From positions 62,001 through 126,000 of the forward strand of contig NZ_JOEH01000019.1 in assembly GCF_000719095.1 (NCBI RefSeq): 64,000 nucleotides of DNA. The letters run 5' to 3'. Made by a program: the position numbers and the translations under genes. The notes beneath the pieces are model-generated. The model saw only the letters and a list, made by a program, of their open reading frames with translations. It made no database searches and was not told the origin of the DNA. The DNA comes from Streptacidiphilus jeojiense. Its GTDB lineage: Bacteria; Actinomycetota; Actinomycetes; Streptomycetales; Streptomycetaceae. Shown in pieces: positions 1 to 7,836 of the stretch (the stretch's first letter is position 1; each line of letters opens with the position of its first letter).

Positions 1-929
1 GGGGCGAACAGCACCGTCGGGTCGAGGTTGCCCTGCAGCGCCTTGCCGGGGGCGACCCGGCGGGCGGCCTCGTCCAGCGGGACCCGCCAGTCGACGCCGA
101 CCACGTCCGCACCCGCGTCGCCCATCAGCCCGAGCAGCTCACCGGTGCCCACACCGAAGTGGATCCGGGGCACCCCGTAGCCGGCGACCGCGTCGAACAC
201 CTTGGCGCTGGCCGGCATCACCGAGCGCCGGTAGTCGTCCGGGGCCAGCGCGCCGACCCAGGAGTCGAACAGCTGCACCGCCGAGGCCCCGGCCTCGATC
301 TGCACCTTGAGGAAGGCGGCGGTGATGTCGGCGAGCCGGTCCAGCAGCTCCTGCCACAGCTCCGGGTCGCCGTACATCAGCGCCTTGGTGTTCTCGTGGT
401 TCTTCGACGGGCCGCCCTCGACCAGGTAGCTGGCCAGCGTGTAGGGGGCGCCGGCGAAGCCGATCAGCGGGGTGGCGCCGAGCTCGGCGGTGAGCAGGCC
501 GATGGCCTCGGTGACGTAGCTGACGTCCCCGGGCTCCAGCGGCCGCAGCTGCTGCAGGTCGGCGCGGCTGCGGATCGGGTTGGCGATCACCGGGCCGATG
601 CCGGGCTTGATGTCCAGGTCCACGCCGATGGCCTTGAGCGGCACCACGATGTCGCTGAAGTAGACCGCGGCGTCCACCTGGTGGCGGCGCACCGGCTGCA
701 GGGTGATCTCCTTGACCAGCTCCGGCATCGTGCAGGAGTCCAGCATGGCGATGCCCTCGCGGACCTTCAGGTACTCGGGCAGCGACCGCCCGGCCTGGCG
801 CATGAACCACACCGGGGTGTGCGGCACCTCCTCGCCCCGGCAGGCCCGCAGGAACGCGGAGTCCTTCACTGCATCGGAGTCTTGCACCGCACCGGACTTC
901 GCCACTGTCTCACTCCCGCTGTCGCTCAC
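1..929 (-). CDS. hemE: uroporphyrinogen decarboxylase, partial at 3' end
   Basis: HemE decarboxylates the four acetate side chains of uroporphyrinogen III to give coproporphyrinogen III, a cytoplasmic step of haem synthesis. About 309 residues are visible out of a usual 345-355; the C-terminus lies beyond the window start. The substrate-binding arginine motif RQAGR is at about residue 45, followed by the LPEY motif, and further in come the conserved stretches [10 protein letters not shown] and [11 protein letters not shown]. The GTG at 929 is chosen because it opens a short polar N-terminal extension, which varies in actinomycetes; the first certain family residues begin near residue 22. The gene is divergent from the DUF3000 gene, 91 bp away. 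Confidence 0.95.
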   Translation of the reverse strand, partial: MSDSGSETVAKSGAVQDSDAVKDSAFLRACRGEEVPHTPVWFMRQAGRSLPEYLKVREGIAMLDSCTMPELVKEITLQPVRRHQVDAAVYFSDIVVPLKAIGVDLDIKPGIGPVIANPIRSRADLQQLRPLEPGDVSYVTEAIGLLTAELGATPLIGFAGAPYTLASYLVEGGPSKNHENTKALMYGDPELWQELLDRLADITAAFLKVQIEAGASAVQLFDSWVGALAPDDYRRSVMPASAKVFDAVAGYGVPRIHFGVGTGELLGLMGDAGADVVGVDWRVPLDEAARRVAPGKALQGNLDPTVLFA

Positions 930-1020
930 GGCACAAATCCTCGCACGCGCGCGACCCGGTTCCGTGCCCGGCCCGTGGTGCCTCCCGCACGCGAAGGTGC
1001 CCGCGTCTTACTCTTCCGGC

Positions 1021-1671
1021 ATGGCAGCGGTCAGCGGGCACCCAGCGAGTGAGGACGGAACCCCCGGCGTACCGCCGGTCTTCCGCGAGGCCGTGGAGGC
1101 GCTGCGCGGGACGCGGCTGCGCCCCGAGGTGGTCATCGGCGACACCCCGGCGCCGCGCAAGCTGGCCTCCTACGCCTACGCCCTGACGGCCACGGTGGAG
1201 GTGGACGGGGAGGAGCTGGCGGACGGGCGGCTGGTGCTGCTGCACGAGCCGGGCGGCCACGAGGCCTGGAACGGCGAGTTCCGGCTGGTGTCCATGGGCC
1301 GCGCCGAGCTGGAGCCGGAGATGGGCTCGGACCCGCTGCTGGGCGAGGTCGGCTGGTCCTGGCTGATGGACGCGCTGTCCCAGCAGGGCGCCCGCTGGAC
1401 CGAGCCGAGCGGCACGGTCACCCGCTGCTCCTCGCAGTACTTCGGCGGCCTGGCCGAACGCGAGGGCTCCACCGAGATCGAGATCCGCGCCTCCTGGACC
1501 CCGCTGCCGCACGACCTCCCCGGCGGCGGCTTCGCCGAGCACCTGCGGGCCTGGTGCGAGCTGCTGTGCCAGTGCGCCGGCCTGCCCCCGGCGCTGCCGG
1601 CGGCTTCGGCGGGCCCGGCCGCGGCCACCGGCGGCGTGGTGCCGATGCCGATGCGCCGCCGCCCGCTCTGA
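1021..1671 (+). CDS. DUF3000 domain protein
   Basis: This 216-residue protein of unknown function belongs to the actinobacterial DUF3000 family, which is typically found beside hemE and rnd as it is here. There is no signal peptide or membrane segment. The conserved core covers roughly residues 15-185 (for example GEVGWSWLMDAL and YFGGLAEREG); the C-terminal 30 residues are Ala/Pro/Gly-rich and probably disordered. The ATG at 1021 precedes the conserved region; a longer upstream reading frame exists but is the shadow of hemE. No biochemical role can be assigned from sequence. Confidence 0.9.
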   Translation: MAAVSGHPASEDGTPGVPPVFREAVEALRGTRLRPEVVIGDTPAPRKLASYAYALTATVEVDGEELADGRLVLLHEPGGHEAWNGEFRLVSMGRAELEPEMGSDPLLGEVGWSWLMDALSQQGARWTEPSGTVTRCSSQYFGGLAEREGSTEIEIRASWTPLPHDLPGGGFAEHLRAWCELLCQCAGLPPALPAASAGPAAATGGVVPMPMRRRPL

Positions 1672-1901
1672 AATTCGGGCAGACGTTCGGCGTGTCGACC
1701 GCTTTTGATCACTTTAGGGTGACTTACGCTCGGTCGAGTTGGTCAAAATGCACGAAGTGCCCGATTTGACGCTCACTCAATCGTGATCATTCGCTAAAGC
1801 CGGGCAACCATCATGCCGAAGCAGTCAGTGACCCTTTCCACCCGAGGACCCCACCCCATCTGCGACTGACCGGGTCTTCGAGCCATCCCTCAGGAGGCCT
1901 G
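1672..1901 (+). promoter_or_regulatory. upstream region of the LuxR-type regulator: candidate promoter and two TGATCA palindromes
   Basis: This AT-richer 230-bp gap holds two TGATCA palindromes (1706-1711 and 1784-1789). A TTGACG hexamer at 1766-1771 followed 18 bp later by TTCGCT (1790-1795) is a plausible -35/-10 pair; the second palindrome abuts the -10. AGGAGG at 1892-1897 is a clear ribosome-binding site for the GTG at 1902. The promoter is an eye-made call; the palindromes and the ribosome-binding site are direct observations. Confidence 0.45.
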
Positions 1902-2627
1902 GTGTCTGTTCTTCTCGAGCACCCCGCAAACCTGGTCGCCTATCGTCCGACCAAGCCCACCGCCATGGTGGTCGTCGCGGACCCCCGGGTCCGCAGCACG
2001 GTCACCCGGCACCTCTGGGCCCTGGGCGTTCGCGACGTGATCGAGGCTTCCTCACTCGCCGAGGCCCGCCCCCGGGTCGGCACCCCCCGAGACATCTGCA
2101 TCGCCGACGTCCACCTCCCCGACGGGTCGGGGCTGGCGATCCTCGCCGAGACCCGCGCCGCGGGCTGGCCCAACGGCCTGGCCCTCTCCGCGGCCGACGA
2201 CATCGGCGCCGTCCGCAGCGCGCTGGCCGGCGGGGTGAAGGGGTACGTCGTCACCGGCACCCGGGTCAACACCGGCCTGCCGCAGCGCCCGGGGATGGCC
2301 GGCGCCCCCGGCCTGGGCGGCCGTCCCGGCCTGCCCGGCCACCTGCGCCGTCCCGGAATGCCCGGCGGCGCTCCCGGCGGGACGCCCGGAGCCGCTCCCG
2401 GCACCCCCGGAACTCCCCCGCCGCCCGCCTACCGGGAGCTGTCCGGCCGCGAGGTGGAGGTGCTCCGGCTGGTCGCCGAGGGGCAGTCCAACAAGGCCAT
2501 CGGCGTCGCCATGGGCCTGTCGGCACTCACCGTCAAGAGCCACCTCGCCCGGATCGCCCGCAAGCTCGGCACCGGCGACCGGGCCGGCATGGTCGCGGTC
2601 GCGCTGCGCACCGGAATCATCCACTAG
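1902..2627 (+). CDS. response regulator-like protein, LuxR/FixJ type, with Gly/Pro-rich linker
   Basis: This 241-residue protein has a receiver-like domain at about 20-120 and a LuxR-type helix-turn-helix at about 178-241 (ELSGREVEVLRLVAEGQSNK, then TVKSHL). The receiver keeps the candidate phospho-acceptor D69 (CIADVHLPDGSG) and Lys113, but only one Asp (D27) of the usual N-terminal acidic pair is seen, so phosphorylation is uncertain. Residues about 124-176 form an unusual linker rich in PGMPG/PGLGG-like triplets, probably disordered. GTG is chosen because AGGAGG lies 4 nt upstream. No histidine kinase is adjacent. It sits between the DUF3000 gene and rnd, and its targets are unknown. Confidence 0.88.
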   Translation: MSVLLEHPANLVAYRPTKPTAMVVVADPRVRSTVTRHLWALGVRDVIEASSLAEARPRVGTPRDICIADVHLPDGSGLAILAETRAAGWPNGLALSAADDIGAVRSALAGGVKGYVVTGTRVNTGLPQRPGMAGAPGLGGRPGLPGHLRRPGMPGGAPGGTPGAAPGTPGTPPPPAYRELSGREVEVLRLVAEGQSNKAIGVAMGLSALTVKSHLARIARKLGTGDRAGMVAVALRTGIIH

Positions 2628-2637
2628 TACGACCAGC

Positions 2638-2683
2638 GCCTCACCGTATGAGGGAACGTTCCTCCGCCCTCCTACGGTGAGGC
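2638..2683 (+). terminator. inverted repeat after the response-regulator gene
   Basis: Perfect 11-bp arms GCCTCACCGTA (2638-2648) and TACGGTGAGGC (2673-2683) enclose a second small palindrome, GAGGGAACGTTCCTC. It lies 10 bp past the regulator's stop and about 75 bp before rnd. There is no T-run, which is common for actinomycete terminators; it could also be an operator. Confidence 0.5.
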
Positions 2684-2689
2684 GCAGCC

Positions 2690-2720
2690 GTGTGCGACCG
2701 TGTGCGACTGTGTGCGCGCA
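2690..2720 (+). repeat. three tandem copies of a TGTGCG-type decamer
   Basis: Three consecutive 10-mers beginning TGTGCG occupy 2691-2720 (TGTGCGACCG, TGTGCGACTG, TGTGCGCGCA), directly ahead of the rnd start. The role is unknown; they may be part of the promoter or leader. Confidence 0.55.
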
Positions 2721-2756
2721 GGCGGACGGGAAGGCGCACGGGCGTAGGCTTGGCGC

Positions 2757-4091
2757 GTGACCGACGCCCGCGAAGCCACCACCGACAGCACAGACGACGC
2801 CACAGGCAGCCAGGCTGCCGGCGACGGGGCCGACACCCCGGAGGCCGGCGGTCCGGTTCCGCTGCTGGAACCTCGTGAGGGCATCCCCCCGGTGGTCGCC
2901 GACGCGGCCGCGCTCGCCGAGGTCGTGGCCCGCTTCGCGGCCGGGACCGGGCCGGTCGCCATCGACGCCGAGCGGGCCTCGGGCTACCGCTACGGACAGC
3001 GCGCCTACCTGGTGCAACTGCGCCGCCAGGGCGCCGGCAGCACCCTGATCGACCCGGTCGGCTGTCCCGACCTCTCCTCGCTGGGCGCGGCCCTGGCGGA
3101 CACCGAGTGGGTGCTGCACGCCGCCACCCAGGACCTGCCCTGCCTGGCCGAGCTGGGCATGCGGCCGACCTCGCTGTTCGACACCGAGCTGGCCGGCCGG
3201 ATCGCCGGCTTCCCCCGGGTCGGCCTGGGGCCGATGGTGGAGAGCGTGCTGGGCTTCACCCTGGAGAAGGGCCACTCCGCCGTCGACTGGTCCACCCGGC
3301 CGCTCCCCGAGCCGTGGCTGCGCTACGCGGCACTGGACGTCGAGGTGCTGGTGGACCTGCGGGACGCGCTGGAGGCGGAGCTGGACGCCCAGGGGAAGCT
3401 GGACTGGGCCAAGGAGGAGTTCGCCGCGATCGCCGCCGCCGGTCCCCCCGCGCCCAGGGTGGACCCCTGGCGCCGGACCTCCGGCGTGCACAAGGTGCGC
3501 CGCCGCCGGCAGCTGGCCGCCGTCAAGGAGCTGTGGCAGACCAGGGACCGGGTGGCCCGGGACCGTGACATCTCGCCGGGCCGGATCCTCTCCGACGCCG
3601 CCATCGTCACCGCGGCGCTCGCCATGCCGGCCAACATCCACGCGCTGCAGGCCCTGCCCGGCTTCGGCCCTCGGGTGCACCGCCGGGCGCTGGAGCAGTG
3701 GTTCGCCGCCGTGGAGACGGCCCGGGCGATCCCCGAGGCCCAGCTCCCGCCGCCGTCGGCCCCGCACGAGGGCCCGCCGCCGCCCCGCTCCTGGGCCGAG
3801 AAGGACCCGCTGGCCGCCGCCCGGCTCGCGGGCGCGCGCAGCGCGGTGGGAACGCTCGCCGAGTCGCTGAACCTCCCGCAGGAGAACCTGGTCTCGCCGG
3901 ACCTGGTGCGCCGGGTCTCCTGGTCCCCGCCCTCCCCCGCCACCGCCGAGGCGGTGGCCACCGCGCTGCGCGGCCACGGCGCCCGCAGCTGGCAGTCGGA
4001 GCTGGTCGCGCCGGTGCTCGCCAAGGCGTTCGCGCAGGCCCGCACCCCCGCCCCGGTGCCCCCGGCGGCCTCCGCCAACGGGCAGGGCTGA
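2757..4091 (+). CDS. rnd: ribonuclease D (3'-5' exoribonuclease with HRDC domain)
   Basis: RNase D trims 3' ends of structured RNAs such as tRNA precursors. This 444-residue protein has a DEDDy exonuclease domain with the metal ligands visible as D70 and E72 (AIDAERA), D126 (HAATQDLPCL) and the Y190...D194 pair (YAALDVEVL). An HRDC-type RNA-binding domain follows at about 265-335 (ALQALPGFGPRVHRRAL). The acidic N-terminal 40 residues and the Ala/Pro-rich C-terminal tail look disordered. The GTG start precedes the acidic stretch; an internal start nearer the domain is possible. Same direction as the upstream regulator, but separated by a hairpin, so probably its own unit. Confidence 0.93.
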   Translation: MTDAREATTDSTDDATGSQAAGDGADTPEAGGPVPLLEPREGIPPVVADAAALAEVVARFAAGTGPVAIDAERASGYRYGQRAYLVQLRRQGAGSTLIDPVGCPDLSSLGAALADTEWVLHAATQDLPCLAELGMRPTSLFDTELAGRIAGFPRVGLGPMVESVLGFTLEKGHSAVDWSTRPLPEPWLRYAALDVEVLVDLRDALEAELDAQGKLDWAKEEFAAIAAAGPPAPRVDPWRRTSGVHKVRRRRQLAAVKELWQTRDRVARDRDISPGRILSDAAIVTAALAMPANIHALQALPGFGPRVHRRALEQWFAAVETARAIPEAQLPPPSAPHEGPPPPRSWAEKDPLAAARLAGARSAVGTLAESLNLPQENLVSPDLVRRVSWSPPSPATAEAVATALRGHGARSWQSELVAPVLAKAFAQARTPAPVPPAASANGQG

Positions 4092-4188
4092 GCCGGCCGC
4101 CGGGTCGACGCACAGCGCGGGAGCGCTCCAAACGGGCTGCGAAAGGGCGGCCGGAGGACTGCTCCGGGTTCGGTATGGGAAACGAAGT

Positions 4189-4203
4189 TACTAGCAGGTA
4201 GCA
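4189..4203 (+). promoter_or_regulatory. candidate operator upstream of fadAB
   Basis: An imperfect palindrome of the form TNCTA-N5-TAGNA lies about 113 bp before fadA, inside the 224-bp gap 4092-4315. Acyl-CoA-sensing repressors of the TetR or GntR type usually control such operons, but no regulator gene is adjacent, so the assignment is speculative. Confidence 0.3.
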
Positions 4204-4315
4204 TCTCTTCCAGGGACGTCGTCGACCCGTCACGGGCGGCGGCTGCCCCGCACCGGTCCAGCTGGGCCGCTACGTCATTTGGGCCCCCACATGGGGACTT
4301 GGGAGGAGAGCCACC

Positions 4316-5536
4316 GTGCCTCGTACCGCGAGGGACGTCGTCTTCGTCGACGGCGTCCGCACCCCGTTCGGCAAGGCCGGACCGAAGGGCATCTACGCGG
4401 AGACCCGCGCCGACGATCTGGTGATCAAGGCCATCCGCGAGCTGCTGCGACGCAACCCGAGCCTGGACCCGGCCCGCGTGGACGAGGTGGCCATCGCCGC
4501 CACCACGCAGATCGGCGACCAGGGCCTCACCCTGGGCCGCAGCGCGGCGCTGCTGGCCGGCCTGCCGAAGACGGTGCCCGGCTACTCCATCGACCGCATG
4601 TGCGCCGGCGCGATGACCGCCGCCACCTCGGTCGCCGGCGGCATCGCCTTCGGCGCCTACGACATCGCCATCGCCGGCGGCGTCGAGCACATGGGCCGCC
4701 ACCCCATGGGCGAGGGCGTGGACCCCAACCCCCGCTTCCTGTCCGAGAAGGTCGTCGACGAGTCGGCGCTGTTCATGGGCATGACCGCGGAGAACCTGCA
4801 CGACCGGTTCCCGCACCTGACCAAGGAGCGCTGCGACGCCTACGCCGTCCGCAGCCAGGAGAAGGCCGCCAAGGCCTACGCCAACAACGTCATCCAGCCC
4901 GACCTGGTCCCGGTCGCGGTGCGCCGCACCAATGAGGCGGCCGGTGAGACCGGCTGGGGCCTGGCCACGGTCGACGAGCCGATGCGCCCGGGCACCACCA
5001 TGGAGATGCTGGCCGGTCTGAAGACCCCGTTCCGTCCGCACGGCCGGATCACCGCGGGCAACGCGGCCGGACTCAACGACGGCGCCACCGCCTCGCTGAT
5101 CGCCGCCGAGGACGTGGCCCGCGAGCTGGGCCTGCCGGTCAAGATGCGGATGGTCTCCTACGCCTTCGTCGGCGTGGAGCCCGAGGTCATGGGCATCGGC
5201 CCGGTCCCGGCGACCGAGAAGGCGCTGCGCCAGGCCGGTCTGACCATCGCCGACATCGGCGCGTTCGAGATCAACGAGGCCTTCGCCATCCAGGTCCTCT
5301 CCATGCTGGACCACTTCGGCATCGCCGACGACGACGAGCGGGTCAACCCCTACGGCGGCGCGATCGCCTACGGCCACCCGCTGGCATCCTCCGGCGTCCG
5401 GCTGATGACCCAGCTGGCGCGCCGCTTCGAGGAGCGCCCCGACGTCCGCTACGGCCTGACCTCCATGTGCATCGGCATGGGCATGGGCGGAACGGTCATC
5501 TGGGAGAACCCGAACTTCACCGAGGGTGGCAAGTGA
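4316..5536 (+). CDS. fadA: acetyl-CoA acyltransferase (thiolase)
   Basis: This thiolase cleaves 3-ketoacyl-CoA to acetyl-CoA and a shortened acyl-CoA in fatty acid beta-oxidation. The 406 residues show all three catalytic elements: nucleophile C96 (DRMCAGAM), H354 (YGHPLASSG) and C385 (SMCIGMGMGG). The GTG start follows a good GGAGGAG ribosome-binding site. It overlaps the downstream fadB start by one base, so the two are translationally coupled subunits of the beta-oxidation complex. Confidence 0.95.
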   Translation: MPRTARDVVFVDGVRTPFGKAGPKGIYAETRADDLVIKAIRELLRRNPSLDPARVDEVAIAATTQIGDQGLTLGRSAALLAGLPKTVPGYSIDRMCAGAMTAATSVAGGIAFGAYDIAIAGGVEHMGRHPMGEGVDPNPRFLSEKVVDESALFMGMTAENLHDRFPHLTKERCDAYAVRSQEKAAKAYANNVIQPDLVPVAVRRTNEAAGETGWGLATVDEPMRPGTTMEMLAGLKTPFRPHGRITAGNAAGLNDGATASLIAAEDVARELGLPVKMRMVSYAFVGVEPEVMGIGPVPATEKALRQAGLTIADIGAFEINEAFAIQVLSMLDHFGIADDDERVNPYGGAIAYGHPLASSGVRLMTQLARRFEERPDVRYGLTSMCIGMGMGGTVIWENPNFTEGGK

Positions 5537-7683
5537 TGAGCGACACCACCGCGCTGCTGAAGCGCGCCCACGAGCTGTTCCCGGACGAGGTCGTCACCTC
5601 GGCCCACGTCCGCCACCTCGACCTGCCGCTCGGCGCGGGCAAGTTCGCGCTGATCACCCTGGACAACGGCTTCGACCACACCAAGCCCACCACCTTCGGC
5701 CCCGGCTCGCTGGCCAAGCTGAGCGAGGCGCTGGACCAGGTCGAGCGCGAGGCCGCGGCCGGCGAGATCGCCGCCGTCGGCGTCACCGGCAAGCCGTTCA
5801 TCTTCGCGGTCGGCGCCGACCTCAAGGGCGTCGAGGTGCTCAAGGAGCACAGCGACGCGCTGGCCATCGGCAAGGGCGGCCACGACGTCTTCAAGCGGAT
5901 CGCCGCGCTGCCCGTGCCGACCTTCGCCTTCTACAACGGCGCGGCGATGGGCGGCGGCGTCGAGGTCGGCCTGCACTGCGACTACCGCACCGTCAGCACC
6001 GGCGTCCCGGCGTTCTCGCTGCCGGAGTGCTTCCTCGGCCTGGTCCCCGGCTGGGGCGGCTGCACCCTGCTGCCCAACCTGATCGGCCCGGCCAAGGCGA
6101 TCACGGTCATCATCGAGAACTCGCTCTCGCAGAACCGCCAGCTCAAGGGCAAGCAGGTGTTCGACCTGGGCATCGCCGACGCGGTGTTCGCCCCGGCCGA
6201 CTTCCTGGAGCAGTCACTGCTCTGGGCCGCCACCGTGCTCAAGGGCGAGACCGTCGTCGAGCGCCCGGAGATCGACCGCGGCGAGGCCTGGGACGCGGCG
6301 GTCGCGCACGGCCGCGCCATCGCCGACTCCAAGGTGCACGGCGCCGCGCCGGCCCCGTACCGGGCGCTGGACATCATCGCTGCGGCGAAGGATGCCACCC
6401 TCAAGGACGCTGCCAGTCTGCAGGCGGGCTTCGACGCCGAGGACGCGGCGCTGGCCGACCTGATCATGGGCGGCGAGCTGCGCAGCGGCATCTACGCCTT
6501 CAACCTGGTGCAGAAGCGCGGCAAGCGCCCGTTCGGCGCGCCGGACAAGTCGCTGGCCCGCCCGGTCACCAAGGTCGGCGTGGTCGGCGCGGGCCTGATG
6601 GCCTCGCAGCTGGCGCTGCTGTTCGCCCGTCAGCTCAAGGTGCCGGTGGTGCTCACCGACATCGACCAGGAGCGGGTCGACAAGGGCGTGGGCTACGTCC
6701 ACGGCGAGATCGACAAGCTGCAGGCCAAGGGCCGGCTCAACCAGGACGGCGCCAACCGGCTCAAGGGCCTGGTCACCGGCTCGCTGGACAAGGCCGCCGC
6801 CTTCGGCGACGCGGACTTCGTGATCGAGGCGGTGTTCGAGGAGCTGGGCGTCAAGCAGCAGGTGTTCGCGGACGTCGAGGCCGTGGTCTCGCCGACCTGC
6901 ATCCTGGCGACCAACACCTCCTCGCTGTCGGTCACCGAGATGGCCGCCAAGCTGGAGCACCCCGAGCGGGTCGTCGGCTTCCACTTCTTCAACCCGGTCG
7001 CGGTGCTGCCGCTGCTGGAGATCGTCCGGGGCGAGAGCACCGACGACGCCTCGCTGGCCACCGCGTTCGGCGTGGCCAAGAAGCTGAAGAAGACCGGCGT
7101 GCTGGTCAAGGACGCCCCGGCGTTCGTGGTCAACCGCATCCTCACCCGCTTCATGGGCGAGATCCAGACGGTCATCGACGAGGGCACCCCGATCGACACG
7201 ATCGAGAAGGGCGTGGAGCCGCTGGGGCTCCCGATGTCGCCGATCGTGCTGATCGAGCTGGTCGGCCCGGCCATCGCGCTGCACGTCTCGGAGACGCTGC
7301 ACGGGGCGTTCCCGGAGCGGTTCACCGTCTCCGAGAACCTGCGTCGGGTCGTCGCAGCCGGCAAGCGCGGGTTCTACACCTGGGCCTCCGGGCAGCAGGA
7401 GATCGACCCCGAGGTCGCAGCGCTGCTGCAGGTCGGCGACGTGGTGCTGACGCCCGAGCAGGTGCTCGACCGGGCGCTCACCGCGGTGGCGCAGGAGATC
7501 GCGCTGATGCTGGACGAGGGCGTGGTGGCCGAGGCGCAGGACATCGACCTGTGCCTGATCACCGGCGCGGGCTGGCCCTTCCACCTGGGCGGGATCACTC
7601 CCTACCTGGACCGGTCGGGCGTCTCCGAGCGGGTCAACGGCAAGCCGTTCCTGGCTCCCGGGATCGCCAGCGTTCCCGCGTAG
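5536..7683 (+). CDS. fadB: fatty acid oxidation complex alpha subunit (enoyl-CoA hydratase / 3-hydroxyacyl-CoA dehydrogenase)
   Basis: This bifunctional beta-oxidation enzyme of 715 residues hydrates enoyl-CoA and oxidises 3-hydroxyacyl-CoA. The N-terminal crotonase domain has the oxyanion-hole glycines in GAAMGGGVEVG (about 135-145). The NAD-binding fold starts near residue 346 (VGVVGAGLM), and the dehydrogenase signature GFHFFNPVAVLPLLEIV follows at about 480. Two C-terminal helical dehydrogenase domains complete it. The ATG at 5536 overlaps the fadA stop (TGATG), indicating coupling. Length and domain order fit the FadB/FadJ family. Confidence 0.95.
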   Translation: MSDTTALLKRAHELFPDEVVTSAHVRHLDLPLGAGKFALITLDNGFDHTKPTTFGPGSLAKLSEALDQVEREAAAGEIAAVGVTGKPFIFAVGADLKGVEVLKEHSDALAIGKGGHDVFKRIAALPVPTFAFYNGAAMGGGVEVGLHCDYRTVSTGVPAFSLPECFLGLVPGWGGCTLLPNLIGPAKAITVIIENSLSQNRQLKGKQVFDLGIADAVFAPADFLEQSLLWAATVLKGETVVERPEIDRGEAWDAAVAHGRAIADSKVHGAAPAPYRALDIIAAAKDATLKDAASLQAGFDAEDAALADLIMGGELRSGIYAFNLVQKRGKRPFGAPDKSLARPVTKVGVVGAGLMASQLALLFARQLKVPVVLTDIDQERVDKGVGYVHGEIDKLQAKGRLNQDGANRLKGLVTGSLDKAAAFGDADFVIEAVFEELGVKQQVFADVEAVVSPTCILATNTSSLSVTEMAAKLEHPERVVGFHFFNPVAVLPLLEIVRGESTDDASLATAFGVAKKLKKTGVLVKDAPAFVVNRILTRFMGEIQTVIDEGTPIDTIEKGVEPLGLPMSPIVLIELVGPAIALHVSETLHGAFPERFTVSENLRRVVAAGKRGFYTWASGQQEIDPEVAALLQVGDVVLTPEQVLDRALTAVAQEIALMLDEGVVAEAQDIDLCLITGAGWPFHLGGITPYLDRSGVSERVNGKPFLAPGIASVPA

Positions 7684-7691
7684 TTGCTTTT

Positions 7692-7763
7692 AGGGGCGCG
7701 GGGAACTGCGCGACCAGCCCTCTACGAAGGTGCATGGTTGGCAGCGCAGTTCCCCGCGCCCCT
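7692..7763 (+). repeat. long inverted repeat (streptomycete-type GGGGCGCGGGG hairpin), copy 1
   Basis: Arms AGGGGCGCGGGGAACTGCGC (7692-7711) and its perfect complement at 7744-7763 flank a 32-nt loop, just after the fadB stop. It probably ends the fadAB transcript. A degenerate relative is at 51430-51500. The open frame that runs through this element into the next gene is artefactual. Confidence 0.85.
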
Positions 7764-7836
7764 GGCTGTGGTTACTCAGGGCGGATTGAGTATCCGTACG
7801 CTTACTCGGGCGCTGATGGATCGTCAACCTTGGTGC

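Noticed and set aside
2297..2430. Collagen-like protein interpretation of the PG-rich stretch in the response regulator
   Set aside because: The glycine is not in a strict every-third-residue pattern over the whole stretch, and the flanking receiver and LuxR domains show it is a linker.
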